A stretch of DNA of 49,552 nucleotides, from contig NZ_PPQS01000039.1 in the NCBI RefSeq assembly GCF_002902405.1, forward strand, positions 24,654 to 74,205, in the 5' to 3' direction. The notes below the pieces were generated by a model, which was given only the letters and a program-made list of their open reading frames with translations, was not told where the DNA came from and made no database searches. Below, in pieces: positions 29,333 to 37,658 of this stretch. Position numbers and translations under genes: made by a program. The stretch's first letter is position 1. Every line of letters begins with the position of its first letter. This DNA comes from Staphylococcus schweitzeri. GTDB lineage: Bacteria; Bacillota; Bacilli; Staphylococcales; Staphylococcaceae.

Positions 29333-29540
29333 GTCCTTCCCCTTCTTTCAAAAGCAAAACAATCTTGTTTTTATAGTCAATTTCTAAATTATGTAATGTC
29401 TTTAATTTTAAACTATACTGACTCATATAAAAAGTGAAAATCGCAAAATAAATTGCAGTAAGCATCAACAAAAATGGAGTAACATAGCCGTTTTGTTGTA
29501 ATCTATTAAATTTTATTGTTACATTCACTACCTTTATCAA
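29319..29540 (-). CDS. comGG: short ComGG-like pseudopilus protein
   Basis: A 73-residue protein with one hydrophobic helix (about 18-40) preceded by NGYVTP and followed by a helical LEIDYKNK segment, like the N-terminal part of Bacillus ComGG (about 124 residues). It lacks the C-terminal half of that protein and a prepilin glycine motif. Seventh and last gene of the comG run, overlapping aroK. The assignment rests mainly on position and outline. Confidence 0.6.
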   Translation of the reverse strand: MIKVVNVTIKFNRLQQNGYVTPFLLMLTAIYFAIFTFYMSQYSLKLKTLHNLEIDYKNKIVLLLKEGEGHGAK

Positions 29541-29566
29541 TTTTTAACATTAGTTAACAGACGAAC

Positions 29567-30022
29567 TTAAACAAACATTATTTTATTACGTATTAATGCA
29601 CCATCTTTTAATGATATTGATATTCGCAAAATAGCATCTTGATCTTTATCAATCGAAAATGACAGGACATTATTTAACATCGTTATATTCCCCTTATCAT
29701 TAATTGTTTTTATAATTTTATTATTCAATAATTTATACTCAATTTGCTCGTTTGTTTTATTAATAAGGATGCTATGTGGTTTAATTTCAATTTGTTTTCT
29801 ATCTATTGTTTTAAAATCATCAATTAGGTCACTTGCAAAGAATTCAAAATCAACACTTGTTAAATCTTTGCTCTCATTTAAAAACGTCTTACTTATTTTT
29901 ATTGTGCCAGGTACAATTAGTAAAATAATACTTATTGTCATCATCGCTAATATCATTTCAATTAACGAAAAAGCTTTTATTTTAATATTGAATACATTCT
30001 TTAAATTTTGAAGAATTTTCAT
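29567..30022 (-). CDS. comGF: competence pseudopilus protein ComGF
   Basis: A 151-residue protein from the ATG at 30022 (MKILQNLKNVFNIKIKAFSLIEM). The frame extends upstream to 30073 but inside comGE with no ribosome-binding site. KAFSLIEMILAMMTISIILL at about 15-34 is a type IV prepilin-like N-terminus, though the residue before F is alanine in place of glycine. Minor pseudopilin-like partner of ComGE and ComGG in DNA uptake. It overlaps comGE by about 40 bases. Confidence 0.82.
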   Translation of the reverse strand: MKILQNLKNVFNIKIKAFSLIEMILAMMTISIILLIVPGTIKISKTFLNESKDLTSVDFEFFASDLIDDFKTIDRKQIEIKPHSILINKTNEQIEYKLLNNKIIKTINDKGNITMLNNVLSFSIDKDQDAILRISISLKDGALIRNKIMFV

Positions 30023-30281
30023 TAGTAATTGCACAAATTTGCTTATCATCCAACTTAATAACATATTCTCCAATTGTTACTCCTTTTTTTAGCTTATTTA
30101 TACTATTGATTGAAGCTGCAGTTAGAATCGTCTTTGATGCATCAATACTTTTTATTTCATTATAAAAATTCATATGCATTTGATTCATCATTGGTATTAA
30201 AACTAAACATATTAATCCCAATAACATAAGTGCTGCCATGCTATCTAAAAGGAATGATGCTTTTAATTTATAATTTTTCAT
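29982..30281 (-). CDS. comGE: competence pseudopilin ComGE
   Basis: A 99-residue protein from the ATG at 30281, eight bases after AAGGAAG. A longer frame to a TTG at 30302 is less likely. KASFLLDSMAALMLLGLI near 6-23 is a degenerate prepilin helix with no glutamate at +5 (aspartate instead). It overlaps comGD by 14 bases and comGF. A minor pseudopilin of the comG operon. Confidence 0.82.
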   Translation of the reverse strand: MKNYKLKASFLLDSMAALMLLGLICLVLIPMMNQMHMNFYNEIKSIDASKTILTAASINSINKLKKGVTIGEYVIKLDDKQICAITNENSSKFKECIQY

Positions 30282-30714
30282 AACGAATTCTTCCTTTTTC
30301 AATATGGAATATTATTCTATAAACCATGTTGTTTTTTTCAATCGAAATGCTCCCAAATTTATTAACGTTTCCATGTTTATCAAAATAAATCGAATCCACT
30401 TTCGTAACATTAATTATTTTCCCAACTTTTAATTTTAAATAATAAAACTTATTTTTCTCAATCACTTTAATTGTGTCACTATTTTCATAAAATCTTACAT
30501 TAATAAAACTTTGATTAGCGATTGCTTTTGATTTAAGATAATTCAATTCAGTAATTAATGAAATGATATTCGTTTCATCATTGATAACTTTGAAATCGTT
30601 TAGCCTATTTGATGTCATAGTCAATAGAAGAAAACAACTAACAATCATCATTGCAACAAGCATTTCAATAAGAGTAAATGCCTGCTGTTTTCTAATTTGC
30701 AATGGCTTCTCCAT
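30268..30714 (-). CDS. comGD: competence pseudopilin ComGD
   Basis: A 148-residue protein with the prepilin cleavage/methylation site QQAFTLIEMLVAMM at about 10-23 and a C-terminal beta-rich domain. The prepilin peptidase ComC would cut before the phenylalanine. It overlaps comGC by 23 bases. Minor pseudopilin of the DNA-uptake pilus. Confidence 0.88.
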   Translation of the reverse strand: MEKPLQIRKQQAFTLIEMLVAMMIVSCFLLLTMTSNRLNDFKVINDETNIISLITELNYLKSKAIANQSFINVRFYENSDTIKVIEKNKFYYLKLKVGKIINVTKVDSIYFDKHGNVNKFGSISIEKNNMVYRIIFHIEKGRIRYEKL

Positions 30715-31003
30715 TACTAATAGAAATTATCTCACCAGATTTACATGTTTTTTGTGCCTCTTTAATAAATCCATCAGCTACTAATTCATCAATTGAAGAA
30801 GGATTTCTATTGTGCTTCAATGCATATGCTTCGATTTGACTATTAACCATTTTCACCTGTGCATTACATCCAGTAGCTTGGATATGAGATGTTTGTTTAG
30901 CAATGTTAGGAATAATTAATATTAATAATAAACTTATAATTAACAGAACTAATAACATTTCTATTAAAGTAAATGCCTTTGCTTTTTTAATTACTTTCAA
31001 CAT
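30692..31003 (-). CDS. comGC: major competence pseudopilin ComGC
   Basis: A 103-residue prepilin with AKAFTLIEMLLVLLIISLLLILIIPN at 8-33 (cleavage before F11, glutamate at +5). Two cysteines (about 46 and 87) may form a disulfide. It is the main subunit of the pseudopilus that brings DNA to the cell surface. It follows comGB by 13 bases and has a good GGAGGTAATA site. Confidence 0.93.
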   Translation of the reverse strand: MLKVIKKAKAFTLIEMLLVLLIISLLLILIIPNIAKQTSHIQATGCNAQVKMVNSQIEAYALKHNRNPSSIDELVADGFIKEAQKTCKSGEIISISNGEAIAN

Positions 31004-31016
31004 ATTATTACCTCCA

Positions 31017-32087
31017 CTAGTTAATACTTTGCATCATCTGAAACATAGGTAACATTATTACTAAATAAATTGCGACAATAAAAAGTCCTAAAATTAAAAA
31101 TAAAATCGGTTGAATAAATCGTGTTTGACGTTTGGCTTTTTCTTCAAGTTGATTTACTAAAATTTGAGAATACAATCTTAGCTCAACTTCTAATTTCCCT
31201 CTTTTTTCACCTTGCTGTATAAACTTAATTAATTGTGGTTTAAAACATTTTAATTTCGATAAAATTTCTGGCAAGCTATATCCCTTTTCTGAAAATGTTA
31301 ATAAATATTCACCTAGAAACTGTCTAAAAGGATCACTACTATGATTGACATAAACATCAACGATAGATTGAAGTGTAATACCGTTTTTATAGAATAAAAC
31401 CAATTCATTTGTGACAAAATACGTTTTAAACAACTGATAATAACTAGATAAAATCGGTATCTTCACCATAAAATTGATTTTACATAACATCGTTAACCTG
31501 TTATAAATTAATTTTATTGAAATAGTTACAATCGAAATAAGAAAAATTATTATTAATATTAATGAGGGTAAACTGGAGATAAAAAAGGAAAGCGCTTTTT
31601 GAAATGTTGATAATTTAATATTCATTGAAGTATATAGCTGTTGAAATTGTGGAATAACAGTGATATTCAACATCATAATCATCCCTATAAATACTGAAAC
31701 TAACACTAAGGGGTATTGTAAAGTTTTTAATAGTCTTTGCTCGGATTTTCTATTTATCTTCATAAAATTCACTGTTTCATCTAAAATATCTACAATATTG
31801 CCAAACCTTTCTGCTAAGTAAAGTTGCATTACTACAGTATCACTATAGCCTAACATAGCTAATACTTTGCTACACGATGCACCATTTGAAATTTCGCTAA
31901 GAATCTTTGATGGTAATTCTTTATCTTTATATTTAATTTGAAGGTTTAGAAACTGAAAGCTTTGATATAAGGTGAACCCAAATTCTAGTAAATTCTTTAA
32001 ATTTACAATTAGGTCTATTTGTTGTGATTTGTTTAATTGACGTTTCTTAGAATGATTTTTAAATATACTTATCCATTGTACTTTCAC
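31017..32087 (-). CDS. comGB: competence pseudopilus assembly platform ComGB
   Basis: A 356-residue type II secretion F/PilC-like membrane protein. Cytoplasmic helical domains are separated by hydrophobic segments (about 145-170, 195-220 and 325-350). I chose the GTG at 32087 (MKVQWISIF) because AGGTG lies six bases before it. Another GTG at 32096 falls too close to that site. It overlaps comGA by 29 bases. It recruits the ATPase and pseudopilins. Confidence 0.9.
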   Translation of the reverse strand: MKVQWISIFKNHSKKRQLNKSQQIDLIVNLKNLLEFGFTLYQSFQFLNLQIKYKDKELPSKILSEISNGASCSKVLAMLGYSDTVVMQLYLAERFGNIVDILDETVNFMKINRKSEQRLLKTLQYPLVLVSVFIGMIMMLNITVIPQFQQLYTSMNIKLSTFQKALSFFISSLPSLILIIIFLISIVTISIKLIYNRLTMLCKINFMVKIPILSSYYQLFKTYFVTNELVLFYKNGITLQSIVDVYVNHSSDPFRQFLGEYLLTFSEKGYSLPEILSKLKCFKPQLIKFIQQGEKRGKLEVELRLYSQILVNQLEEKAKRQTRFIQPILFLILGLFIVAIYLVIMLPMFQMMQSIN

Positions 32088-33033
32088 AAATGACACCTGC
32101 TTTTGTCATATCATCAAGCTTTGTTTCTAGTTTTTTAAATGAGGTAGGTAATGAATGATTATGCGAGAAGAAATACTGAAGTTGTTGTTGTGATAAAATC
32201 TCACACACTAATTGTCGTTGCTGTTTAATTGTAGTAACAAGTCTTTGATTTATAATTAAATTAGTTGCTTGTATTAGTTCTTGTACTGAAATGCCCATTT
32301 CTAGTAATCTTAAAATTGCACCTTTGCAATCTGTTGCATGTAAGGTAGTTAGTACTAGATGACCACTTAAACTCGCTTGGATAACACATTTAGCTACCTC
32401 CTTATCTCTAATTTCACCTATAAGAATAACATCTGGATCGCACCTTAATATCGCTTTAAATGAATTTACATAGTTAATCCCAGCTTTTTCATTTAGGTTT
32501 ATTTGAACTATTCCAGGAATTTGCATTTCTACAGGGTCTTCAATTGATATAACATTTAAATTTAACGCTTTGTTAGCGTATGAGACCATTTGATACATCA
32601 AGGTACTTTTACCCGAACCAGTCGGACCACTAAATAACAATAAGCCTTGTTTCTTATTCATTAAATGTTTAAAATCATTAAATTTATACGTTGATTTAGT
32701 TTGTTGGAAATATTGAGGAACTATTCTTATCACACAACTTTCTTGGCCAAGTGATAATGGCAATGTTGAAATTCTTAAAAAATAAATTTTATTAAAGTGA
32801 TAGCTATATCGACCACTCTGTGCAACTTGTTGCGTAGAAACATCGAGACCTGCTTGAAATTTCATATATACTAATAACTTTTGATAAATACTATTTCCAA
32901 TTACCTCATACTGTTCCAAGTTATCATTTATACGAAATTTAATACTCACTTCATTATGAACAGGAATAAAATGTACATCACTCGCTTTCATTTCTATCGC
33001 TTTATTGATTATTTCTTGAAATAAAATCTTCAT
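32059..33033 (-). CDS. comGA: competence pseudopilus ATPase ComGA
   Basis: A 324-residue PilB/GspE-type ATPase driving pseudopilus assembly. Walker A GPTGSGKST is at 136-144, the Asp box VISIEDPVE near 159-167, Walker B ILIGEIRD near 198-205 and the His box LVLTTLHATD near 220-229. It lacks the zinc tetracysteine of full-length GspE proteins, as expected for ComGA. First gene of comGA-GG. Its ribosome-binding site is inside a hairpin. Confidence 0.95.
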   Translation of the reverse strand: MKILFQEIINKAIEMKASDVHFIPVHNEVSIKFRINDNLEQYEVIGNSIYQKLLVYMKFQAGLDVSTQQVAQSGRYSYHFNKIYFLRISTLPLSLGQESCVIRIVPQYFQQTKSTYKFNDFKHLMNKKQGLLLFSGPTGSGKSTLMYQMVSYANKALNLNVISIEDPVEMQIPGIVQINLNEKAGINYVNSFKAILRCDPDVILIGEIRDKEVAKCVIQASLSGHLVLTTLHATDCKGAILRLLEMGISVQELIQATNLIINQRLVTTIKQQRQLVCEILSQQQLQYFFSHNHSLPTSFKKLETKLDDMTKAGVICESTMDKYI

Positions 33034-33034
33034 A

Positions 33035-33072
33035 AAAATACCTCCTACATATATTCACGTAGAAGGTATTTT
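33035..33072 (-). terminator. hairpin terminating the upstream gene and covering the comGA ribosome-binding site
   Basis: In minus-strand RNA, AAAATACCTTCTAC (33072-33059) pairs with GTAGGAGGTATTTT (33048-33035): 14 pairs including one G-U, ten-base loop, T run to the ATG. The 3' arm contains AGGAGG, the comGA Shine-Dalgarno. It can act as an intrinsic terminator and as a translation block. Confidence 0.8.
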
Positions 33073-33084
33073 AATTACTCTATT

Positions 33085-33708
33085 TTATCCATGTAAAAAT
33101 GGATTTAATTGTTCATTTTCAACTGTCGTGTATGGGCCATGTCCAGGAAATAAAGGTAAGTCATCTTCTAATTCAAAAATTTTATCTTGAATTGAATCAA
33201 CTAATGTTTCATAATCCCCTTTATATAAATCTGTACGACCTATACCATTATTAAATAATGTATCCCCAACTACAGCAAACTCATCGAATACATAAGTTAA
33301 ACTACCTGGTGAATGTCCAGGCGTGTGTAACACATTAAACTTAAACCCTGAGATTTCAGCCTTTCCTTCGTCAAGCTTTTCAGGATTTACTTTGCTTGTA
33401 ATAATCGGTAGTCCATACTGTTTAAATTTATCTGCGCCATTTTTAACTGGATCCTTTAAAAAATCAAACTCTGATTCATGCATGTATACTGGAACATTAT
33501 AACGTTCAACGATATCATCAATAGCACCAATATGATCAAAATGAGCATGTGTGAGTAATATAGCTTTCAAAGGTTTATTAATTTGATTTAATTTTTTTAT
33601 GATTTTATCACTTTCGCTTGATGGATCTACTAAAATAACAGCTTTATCATTTTCGATGAAATACGTATTTGTATCAACAAACCCTAATGTTAAGTTTGAT
33701 ATTCTCAT
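33085..33708 (-). CDS. MBL-fold hydrolase (glyoxalase II-like, YqgX)
   Basis: A 207-residue metallo-beta-lactamase-fold enzyme. The metal motif THAHFDHIG lies at about 54-62, with further ligands in HTPGHSPGS (about 129-137), GDTLF (149-153) and PGHGPYT (188-194). Similar to B. subtilis YqgX, which has hydroxyacylglutathione hydrolase-like features. Bacillithiol conjugates are a plausible substrate, but this is not shown. It overlaps yqgV by four bases. Confidence 0.88.
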   Translation of the reverse strand: MRISNLTLGFVDTNTYFIENDKAVILVDPSSESDKIIKKLNQINKPLKAILLTHAHFDHIGAIDDIVERYNVPVYMHESEFDFLKDPVKNGADKFKQYGLPIITSKVNPEKLDEGKAEISGFKFNVLHTPGHSPGSLTYVFDEFAVVGDTLFNNGIGRTDLYKGDYETLVDSIQDKIFELEDDLPLFPGHGPYTTVENEQLNPFLHG

Positions 33709-34034
33709 TCGTTTTCACCACTATTTTCTAAATGCTTTTGTACTGATGTAAGTTTATCATTCATCTGTCTAAACTTGTCTCGTCGATCATCGATTCGTAT
33801 ATTAGTACAAACTCTACTCAAACCTTTATCAAATGGTAATTCATGTATGACCTTAACAACCTCTAGTAAATCGCTTAATTCACCTTCGATTAATGTATTC
33901 ATAGGAGTTAATTGAAAATCAATTTTCCCCATATCTTTATACTCTTGAAGTTTTCTCTGAATATCAGCAATATATTTACTAACACTTGGACCTTCAGTTC
34001 CAACTGGAATAACAACTACATCAACAATTGCCAT
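33705..34034 (-). CDS. MTH1187/YkoF family protein (YqgV)
   Basis: A 109-residue ferredoxin-like fold protein of the MTH1187 (DUF77) family. It opens AIVDVVVIPVGTEGPSVSKYIADI and has QLTPMNTLIEG near 40-50 and the RIDDR segment near 80. Relatives bind thiamine-like ligands. The role here is unknown. It overlaps glcK by one base, and lies in the conserved yqgQ-glcK-yqgV-yqgX order. Confidence 0.82.
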   Translation of the reverse strand: MAIVDVVVIPVGTEGPSVSKYIADIQRKLQEYKDMGKIDFQLTPMNTLIEGELSDLLEVVKVIHELPFDKGLSRVCTNIRIDDRRDKFRQMNDKLTSVQKHLENSGENE

Positions 34035-35020
34035 TATTTTTCCCCCTCTTTATCTAATACATATGTCTTAATTAAACCTGCTGCACCAGTAATACCAGCA
34101 TCATTACCTAACTTTGCTTGTACAATTTCAGTTTCAAATTGTGCCGGTTTAAATGTTAAATTATGATATTCTGTTTTAATATTTTCAATTAAAATAGGTC
34201 CTGCCGTCGACATCCCTCCGCCAAGGACAATATATTTAGGGTTACTTGTTACACTAATAATACTACACAAATATCCAATATAGTTTGCTACTTTTTCAGT
34301 TATAAAAATACAGAACTGATCACCCGCTTTAGCAGCATCGAAAACAGCTTTAGCTGTAACTTTATTCTCTTTAATTAATTCTAATATTGAAGATCTAAAA
34401 GTTAATTTTGGATAGTAGAAATTAACTAAATTAACAACACCTGTGGCAGATGCAACCGTTTCAATGCAGCCAGAACGACCACAATTACATTTGAATCGTT
34501 GATCAAAATCCGCTCTAAAATGCCCGATTTCTGCGCCAGAACCATTATGTCCATGAACGATTTCACCATTTGAAATGATACCTCCACCTAGACCTGTTCC
34601 AAGAGTAATTGCGACAACATCATCAGCACCTTCACCTGCACCTTTATGTTTTTCCCCTAAAGCAGCAATGTTTGCGTCATTATCTACAAAAACTGGACAG
34701 TCAACAAACTGTTCAAATATTTCACGCACATTTACTTTTCCTGGCCAATATAAATTAACTGCACCGTTAACTGTGCCATTTTCAAAATCAACCGGTCCTG
34801 GCACACCAATACCTACCCCTAATACATTAGAAAAGTTATAATTATTGGCATCAACTTGTTCAACAAATGAATCATAGATACCTTTTAAAAGTGTATATCC
34901 TGTGCTATCAGTTGTATCTGTATGGATTGACCATTTATGTAATTGTTCTAAATCAGGTGTGAAAATCCCTAATTTACAAGTTGTTCCGCCTACATCAGCT
35001 GCTAAAATAATTTTTGTCAT
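34034..35020 (-). CDS. glcK: glucokinase (ROK family)
   Basis: A 328-residue ROK kinase phosphorylating glucose with [13 protein letters not shown] at 9-18 is the phosphate loop. [14 protein letters not shown] (GIGVPGPVD) is near 71, the catalytic DNDAN near 108-112 and GTGLGGGII near 138-146. The zinc site is HFRADF ... [11 protein letters not shown] (about 170-190). It overlaps yqgQ by one base. It provides glucose 6-phosphate from non-PTS glucose. Confidence 0.94.
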   Translation of the reverse strand: MTKIILAADVGGTTCKLGIFTPDLEQLHKWSIHTDTTDSTGYTLLKGIYDSFVEQVDANNYNFSNVLGVGIGVPGPVDFENGTVNGAVNLYWPGKVNVREIFEQFVDCPVFVDNDANIAALGEKHKGAGEGADDVVAITLGTGLGGGIISNGEIVHGHNGSGAEIGHFRADFDQRFKCNCGRSGCIETVASATGVVNLVNFYYPKLTFRSSILELIKENKVTAKAVFDAAKAGDQFCIFITEKVANYIGYLCSIISVTSNPKYIVLGGGMSTAGPILIENIKTEYHNLTFKPAQFETEIVQAKLGNDAGITGAAGLIKTYVLDKEGEK

Positions 35021-35220
35021 TACTGTTCATTCCTTCTCTGATTAATTATCAACATACATTTCAAATATTCTTCCTTGGATATAAGTTCAAATTGATATAG
35101 TGATGAAATTTCTTGCTGAATCATTTCATACATATCTTGTGGATTCTTAAAATAAATTAGAAATCCGTAACTTTTCAATAATTGTTGCACATCATAAAAG
35201 TTATTTATTTTTCGACTCAT
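35020..35220 (-). CDS. YqgQ family small protein (DUF910)
   Basis: A 66-residue helical protein matching the YqgQ outline ([34 protein letters not shown]). Proposed by others to bind single-stranded nucleic acid. No firm role known. It overlaps the rhomboid gene by 20 bases and glcK by one, so it is translated from the same mRNA. Confidence 0.85.
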   Translation of the reverse strand: MSRKINNFYDVQQLLKSYGFLIYFKNPQDMYEMIQQEISSLYQFELISKEEYLKCMLIINQRRNEQ

Positions 35221-36664
35221 TTGATTTAGTCAACTCTTTTTCTAGGTTAATATAATCTGTATTTTTAGGATTTGTATTCAATGCTTTACGCACATATTTT
35301 AATGCTTTTTCATCATCATTTAATGAACGATTTGCAATTGCTAGCTCAAAATTTAAAATTCCTGATTTAGGAAACATTCTAAGTCCTCTCTCCCATTCAG
35401 TCATACCTTCAGATTTAGAGTTTTGAGTTGCCAAAATCATACCGCTTAAATAATAAGTTTGATCGTCTGCATAATTTTTATTAATTGTTTGTTTAACAAT
35501 ATTTTGAGCATTATCATAATTGCCACTAAGCATATCATCCTTAATTAGCTTATTATAAATATTATCTTCTTTAATTGTAAATATTCTAATTTGAAGAGCT
35601 ATAAATATAACTAATAATGCTATAAGTAAAATCCAAAATATTTTACGATTTACATTAAAATAATAGCCAATTAATGTTATTAACAAACCACCTGCGAATC
35701 CACCAATATGCGCTACGATATTGATATTGGACATAAATAATGACACACCAATCAAGATTACTAATGCTATCATTAACTGTCCTAGCATTTTTTTATTAAA
35801 TGTCTTAGAGACATACATCATTGCAAAAATTGAGCCAATTAATCCAAATATAGCACCACTTGCACCAACCGATATTGTTGTCGTATTGAACGATAAAGAT
35901 ACAAAGTTACCAAATAATCCTGCTATAAAATAAATACTTAACATTCTCCATGAACCAAGAATTGCTTCGACTATTTTACCAAAAATAAACAACGAAAGCA
36001 TATTCATAAGTATATGTTCGAAACTAAAATGTAAAAACATAGATGTGATAATTCTATACCATTCACCATGTATGACATTAAAATGCACAAGTCCGCCAAC
36101 ATCTAGAAGTTTTACATCAGAAAAATTATTTAAATATAAAATCATACATAGCCATATTAAGACATTAATAAATATTAACATGTACGTTGCCGGTGAAAAT
36201 TTCTGCATATACTTATCTAAAAAATTATCAGTTAATACTTTACGTTTATAAAACATAAATGTTTTTTTATCATTATCTTCAGAAATCATCTTAGCCAAAA
36301 TAAAATTCGGCATTTGCTTAATTAAATCTTTTGTGGTTCTTATAATATTAAATTTAATTTTAATCGGTGCAAATTCATTTAATTGTTCTTCTGAAAATGA
36401 CGCTTCTGTAAAATAATAAAATTCAAAGCTTTGTGGTTCAAAAGATATAAATTCAGCGATTTCAGTTTTATGATCTAGAACTTTTGCTTTATCGAAGCGC
36501 ATTTCCTGTGTAGAATTAATGTGTTTCTTAAAAATAGCAACTTGTTTTTTTCTTTTATGTGCCAACCATATTTCTTGGTCATCTTTCTCCCTACTGACAA
36601 TATCGAAATTTAAATACCTAATCCAATAATAAATTGTTTTCCAAAATTGTTTGTCTATGTTCAT
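35201..36664 (-). CDS. rhomboid intramembrane serine protease, GluP/YqgP-like
   Basis: A 487-residue protein. The soluble N-terminal domain spans 1-155. Six or seven membrane helices follow (about 157-355), with HFSFEHILMNMLSLFIFG near 210-227, catalytic serine in SVGASGAIFGLIGS near 266-279 and histidine in NIVAHIGGFAGG near 313-324. The C-terminal tail (about 375-475) has TPR-like helices. It cleaves membrane proteins inside the bilayer. YqgP in Bacillus acts on the Mg transporter MgtE with FtsH. The substrate here is unknown. It lies 11 bases after the cyclo-ligase gene. Confidence 0.93.
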   Translation of the reverse strand: MNIDKQFWKTIYYWIRYLNFDIVSREKDDQEIWLAHKRKKQVAIFKKHINSTQEMRFDKAKVLDHKTEIAEFISFEPQSFEFYYFTEASFSEEQLNEFAPIKIKFNIIRTTKDLIKQMPNFILAKMISEDNDKKTFMFYKRKVLTDNFLDKYMQKFSPATYMLIFINVLIWLCMILYLNNFSDVKLLDVGGLVHFNVIHGEWYRIITSMFLHFSFEHILMNMLSLFIFGKIVEAILGSWRMLSIYFIAGLFGNFVSLSFNTTTISVGASGAIFGLIGSIFAMMYVSKTFNKKMLGQLMIALVILIGVSLFMSNINIVAHIGGFAGGLLITLIGYYFNVNRKIFWILLIALLVIFIALQIRIFTIKEDNIYNKLIKDDMLSGNYDNAQNIVKQTINKNYADDQTYYLSGMILATQNSKSEGMTEWERGLRMFPKSGILNFELAIANRSLNDDEKALKYVRKALNTNPKNTDYINLEKELTKSNESKNK

Positions 36665-36675
36665 TTAGTCCTCCA

Positions 36676-37215
36676 CTATGCTGATTTATATATAATCAGT
36701 TTATCGACTGCTTGATCAAATGATTCTGATTCAAAAGATGTTAATTGAAAATCGTATAGTAAGCTGATTGTCTTCGTCCGGTATTCGGCTAAAAATTTAT
36801 CATAATAGCCACCGCCGTATCCTATTCTATATCCATCATTTTGAAAACCAACACCTGGCACAACAACTAAATCCAAAGCGTTTGTAATTTCACCTTCTGA
36901 AGTCGAAAAATAAATCCCCTTGTTATCAACTTCAATGTCGTCTAGATTAAATATTTCTTTAAAAGTCATTTGACGATTTAAATAATCCATTTCTGGTACA
37001 AAAACTCGTTTACGTTGATTCAATGCATGTGAAATGATTGAAAAAGTATCTACCTCATGTTTGAATGAAAGAAACAATGCAATTGTAATTGCCTCTTTAT
37101 ATTCACTAGTTTCAAAAAATTTATTAGCTAGCCATTTGTCAGCCTTTTGCTTTTCACTTTTATTAAAGTTTTTCATTTTATGTAAAATTGTTTGTCTAAT
37201 CTCTTTTTTAGTCAC
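36676..37215 (-). CDS. 5-formyltetrahydrofolate cyclo-ligase
   Basis: A 179-residue MTHFS-family enzyme that converts 5-formyl-THF to 5,10-methenyl-THF using ATP. VVPGVGFQNDGYRIGYGGGYYDKFLAEY near 127-154 is the family signature. I chose the GTG at 37215 (MTKKEIRQ), after GGGTGA. The frame could extend to a TTG at 37236 with no ribosome-binding site. Its reaction links to the folate pool fed by GcvT. Confidence 0.92.
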   Translation of the reverse strand: MTKKEIRQTILHKMKNFNKSEKQKADKWLANKFFETSEYKEAITIALFLSFKHEVDTFSIISHALNQRKRVFVPEMDYLNRQMTFKEIFNLDDIEVDNKGIYFSTSEGEITNALDLVVVPGVGFQNDGYRIGYGGGYYDKFLAEYRTKTISLLYDFQLTSFESESFDQAVDKLIIYKSA

Positions 37216-37337
37216 ATTATCACCCACTTTATTCAATACTATTATATCGTTTATAGCTATTCATGTCATTAAGTTGCCCTATTGATTTATGCGATAATTC
37301 ATTTAAATAATCTAGTACCTTGTCACAAAATACAAAT

Positions 37338-37377
37338 AAAAAGGTGAAATCTCGTTTAATTGAGATTTCACCTTTTT
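37338..37377. terminator. bidirectional terminator after rpmG
   Basis: AAAAAGGTGAAATCTC (37338-37353) and GAGATTTCACCTTTTT (37362-37377), a perfect 16-base repeat with an eight-base loop, 23 bases past the rpmG stop. Confidence 0.88.
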
Positions 37378-37399
37378 ATTGTTATTTAAATTTCAATGA

Positions 37400-37549
37400 T
37401 TATTTAGTTTCACGGTGTAAAGTTTGTTTGTTTTCACGTGAACAGAATTTTTTCATTTCAACACGTTCTGGATTATTTCTTTTATTTTTAGTTGTAATGT
37501 AGTTTCTGTCACCACATTCCGTACAAGCTAATGTTACGTTTACGCGCAT
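37400..37549 (-). CDS. rpmG: 50S ribosomal protein L33
   Basis: A 49-residue ribosomal protein beginning [17 protein letters not shown] and ending HRETK. It has the first zinc-ribbon pair CTEC (9-12), but the second pair is degraded: one cysteine in KKFCSREN. It is thus intermediate between the C+ and C- L33 types. AAGGAGGAAG lies before the ATG. Staphylococci carry several rpmG copies. Confidence 0.94.
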
Positions 37550-37587
37550 GGTTCTTCCTCCTTATCATTTCTAAATACGACTTTATT

Positions 37588-37616
37588 ATTATACCAACAT
37601 CTATATTATTTGCAAA
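37588..37616 (-). promoter_or_regulatory. promoter of rpmG
   Basis: On the minus strand TTTGCA, 17-base spacer, TATAAT (37593-37588), about 40 bases upstream of the L33 start. Confidence 0.65.
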
Positions 37617-37658
37617 GTTAAAATTTTACAACCATATGCTTCTAGTAGACATTAAACT

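Noticed and set aside
33049..33085. SigH promoter just before comGA
   Set aside because: A GTGAAT motif is present but no AGGA-type -35 at the right distance, so not reported as a feature.
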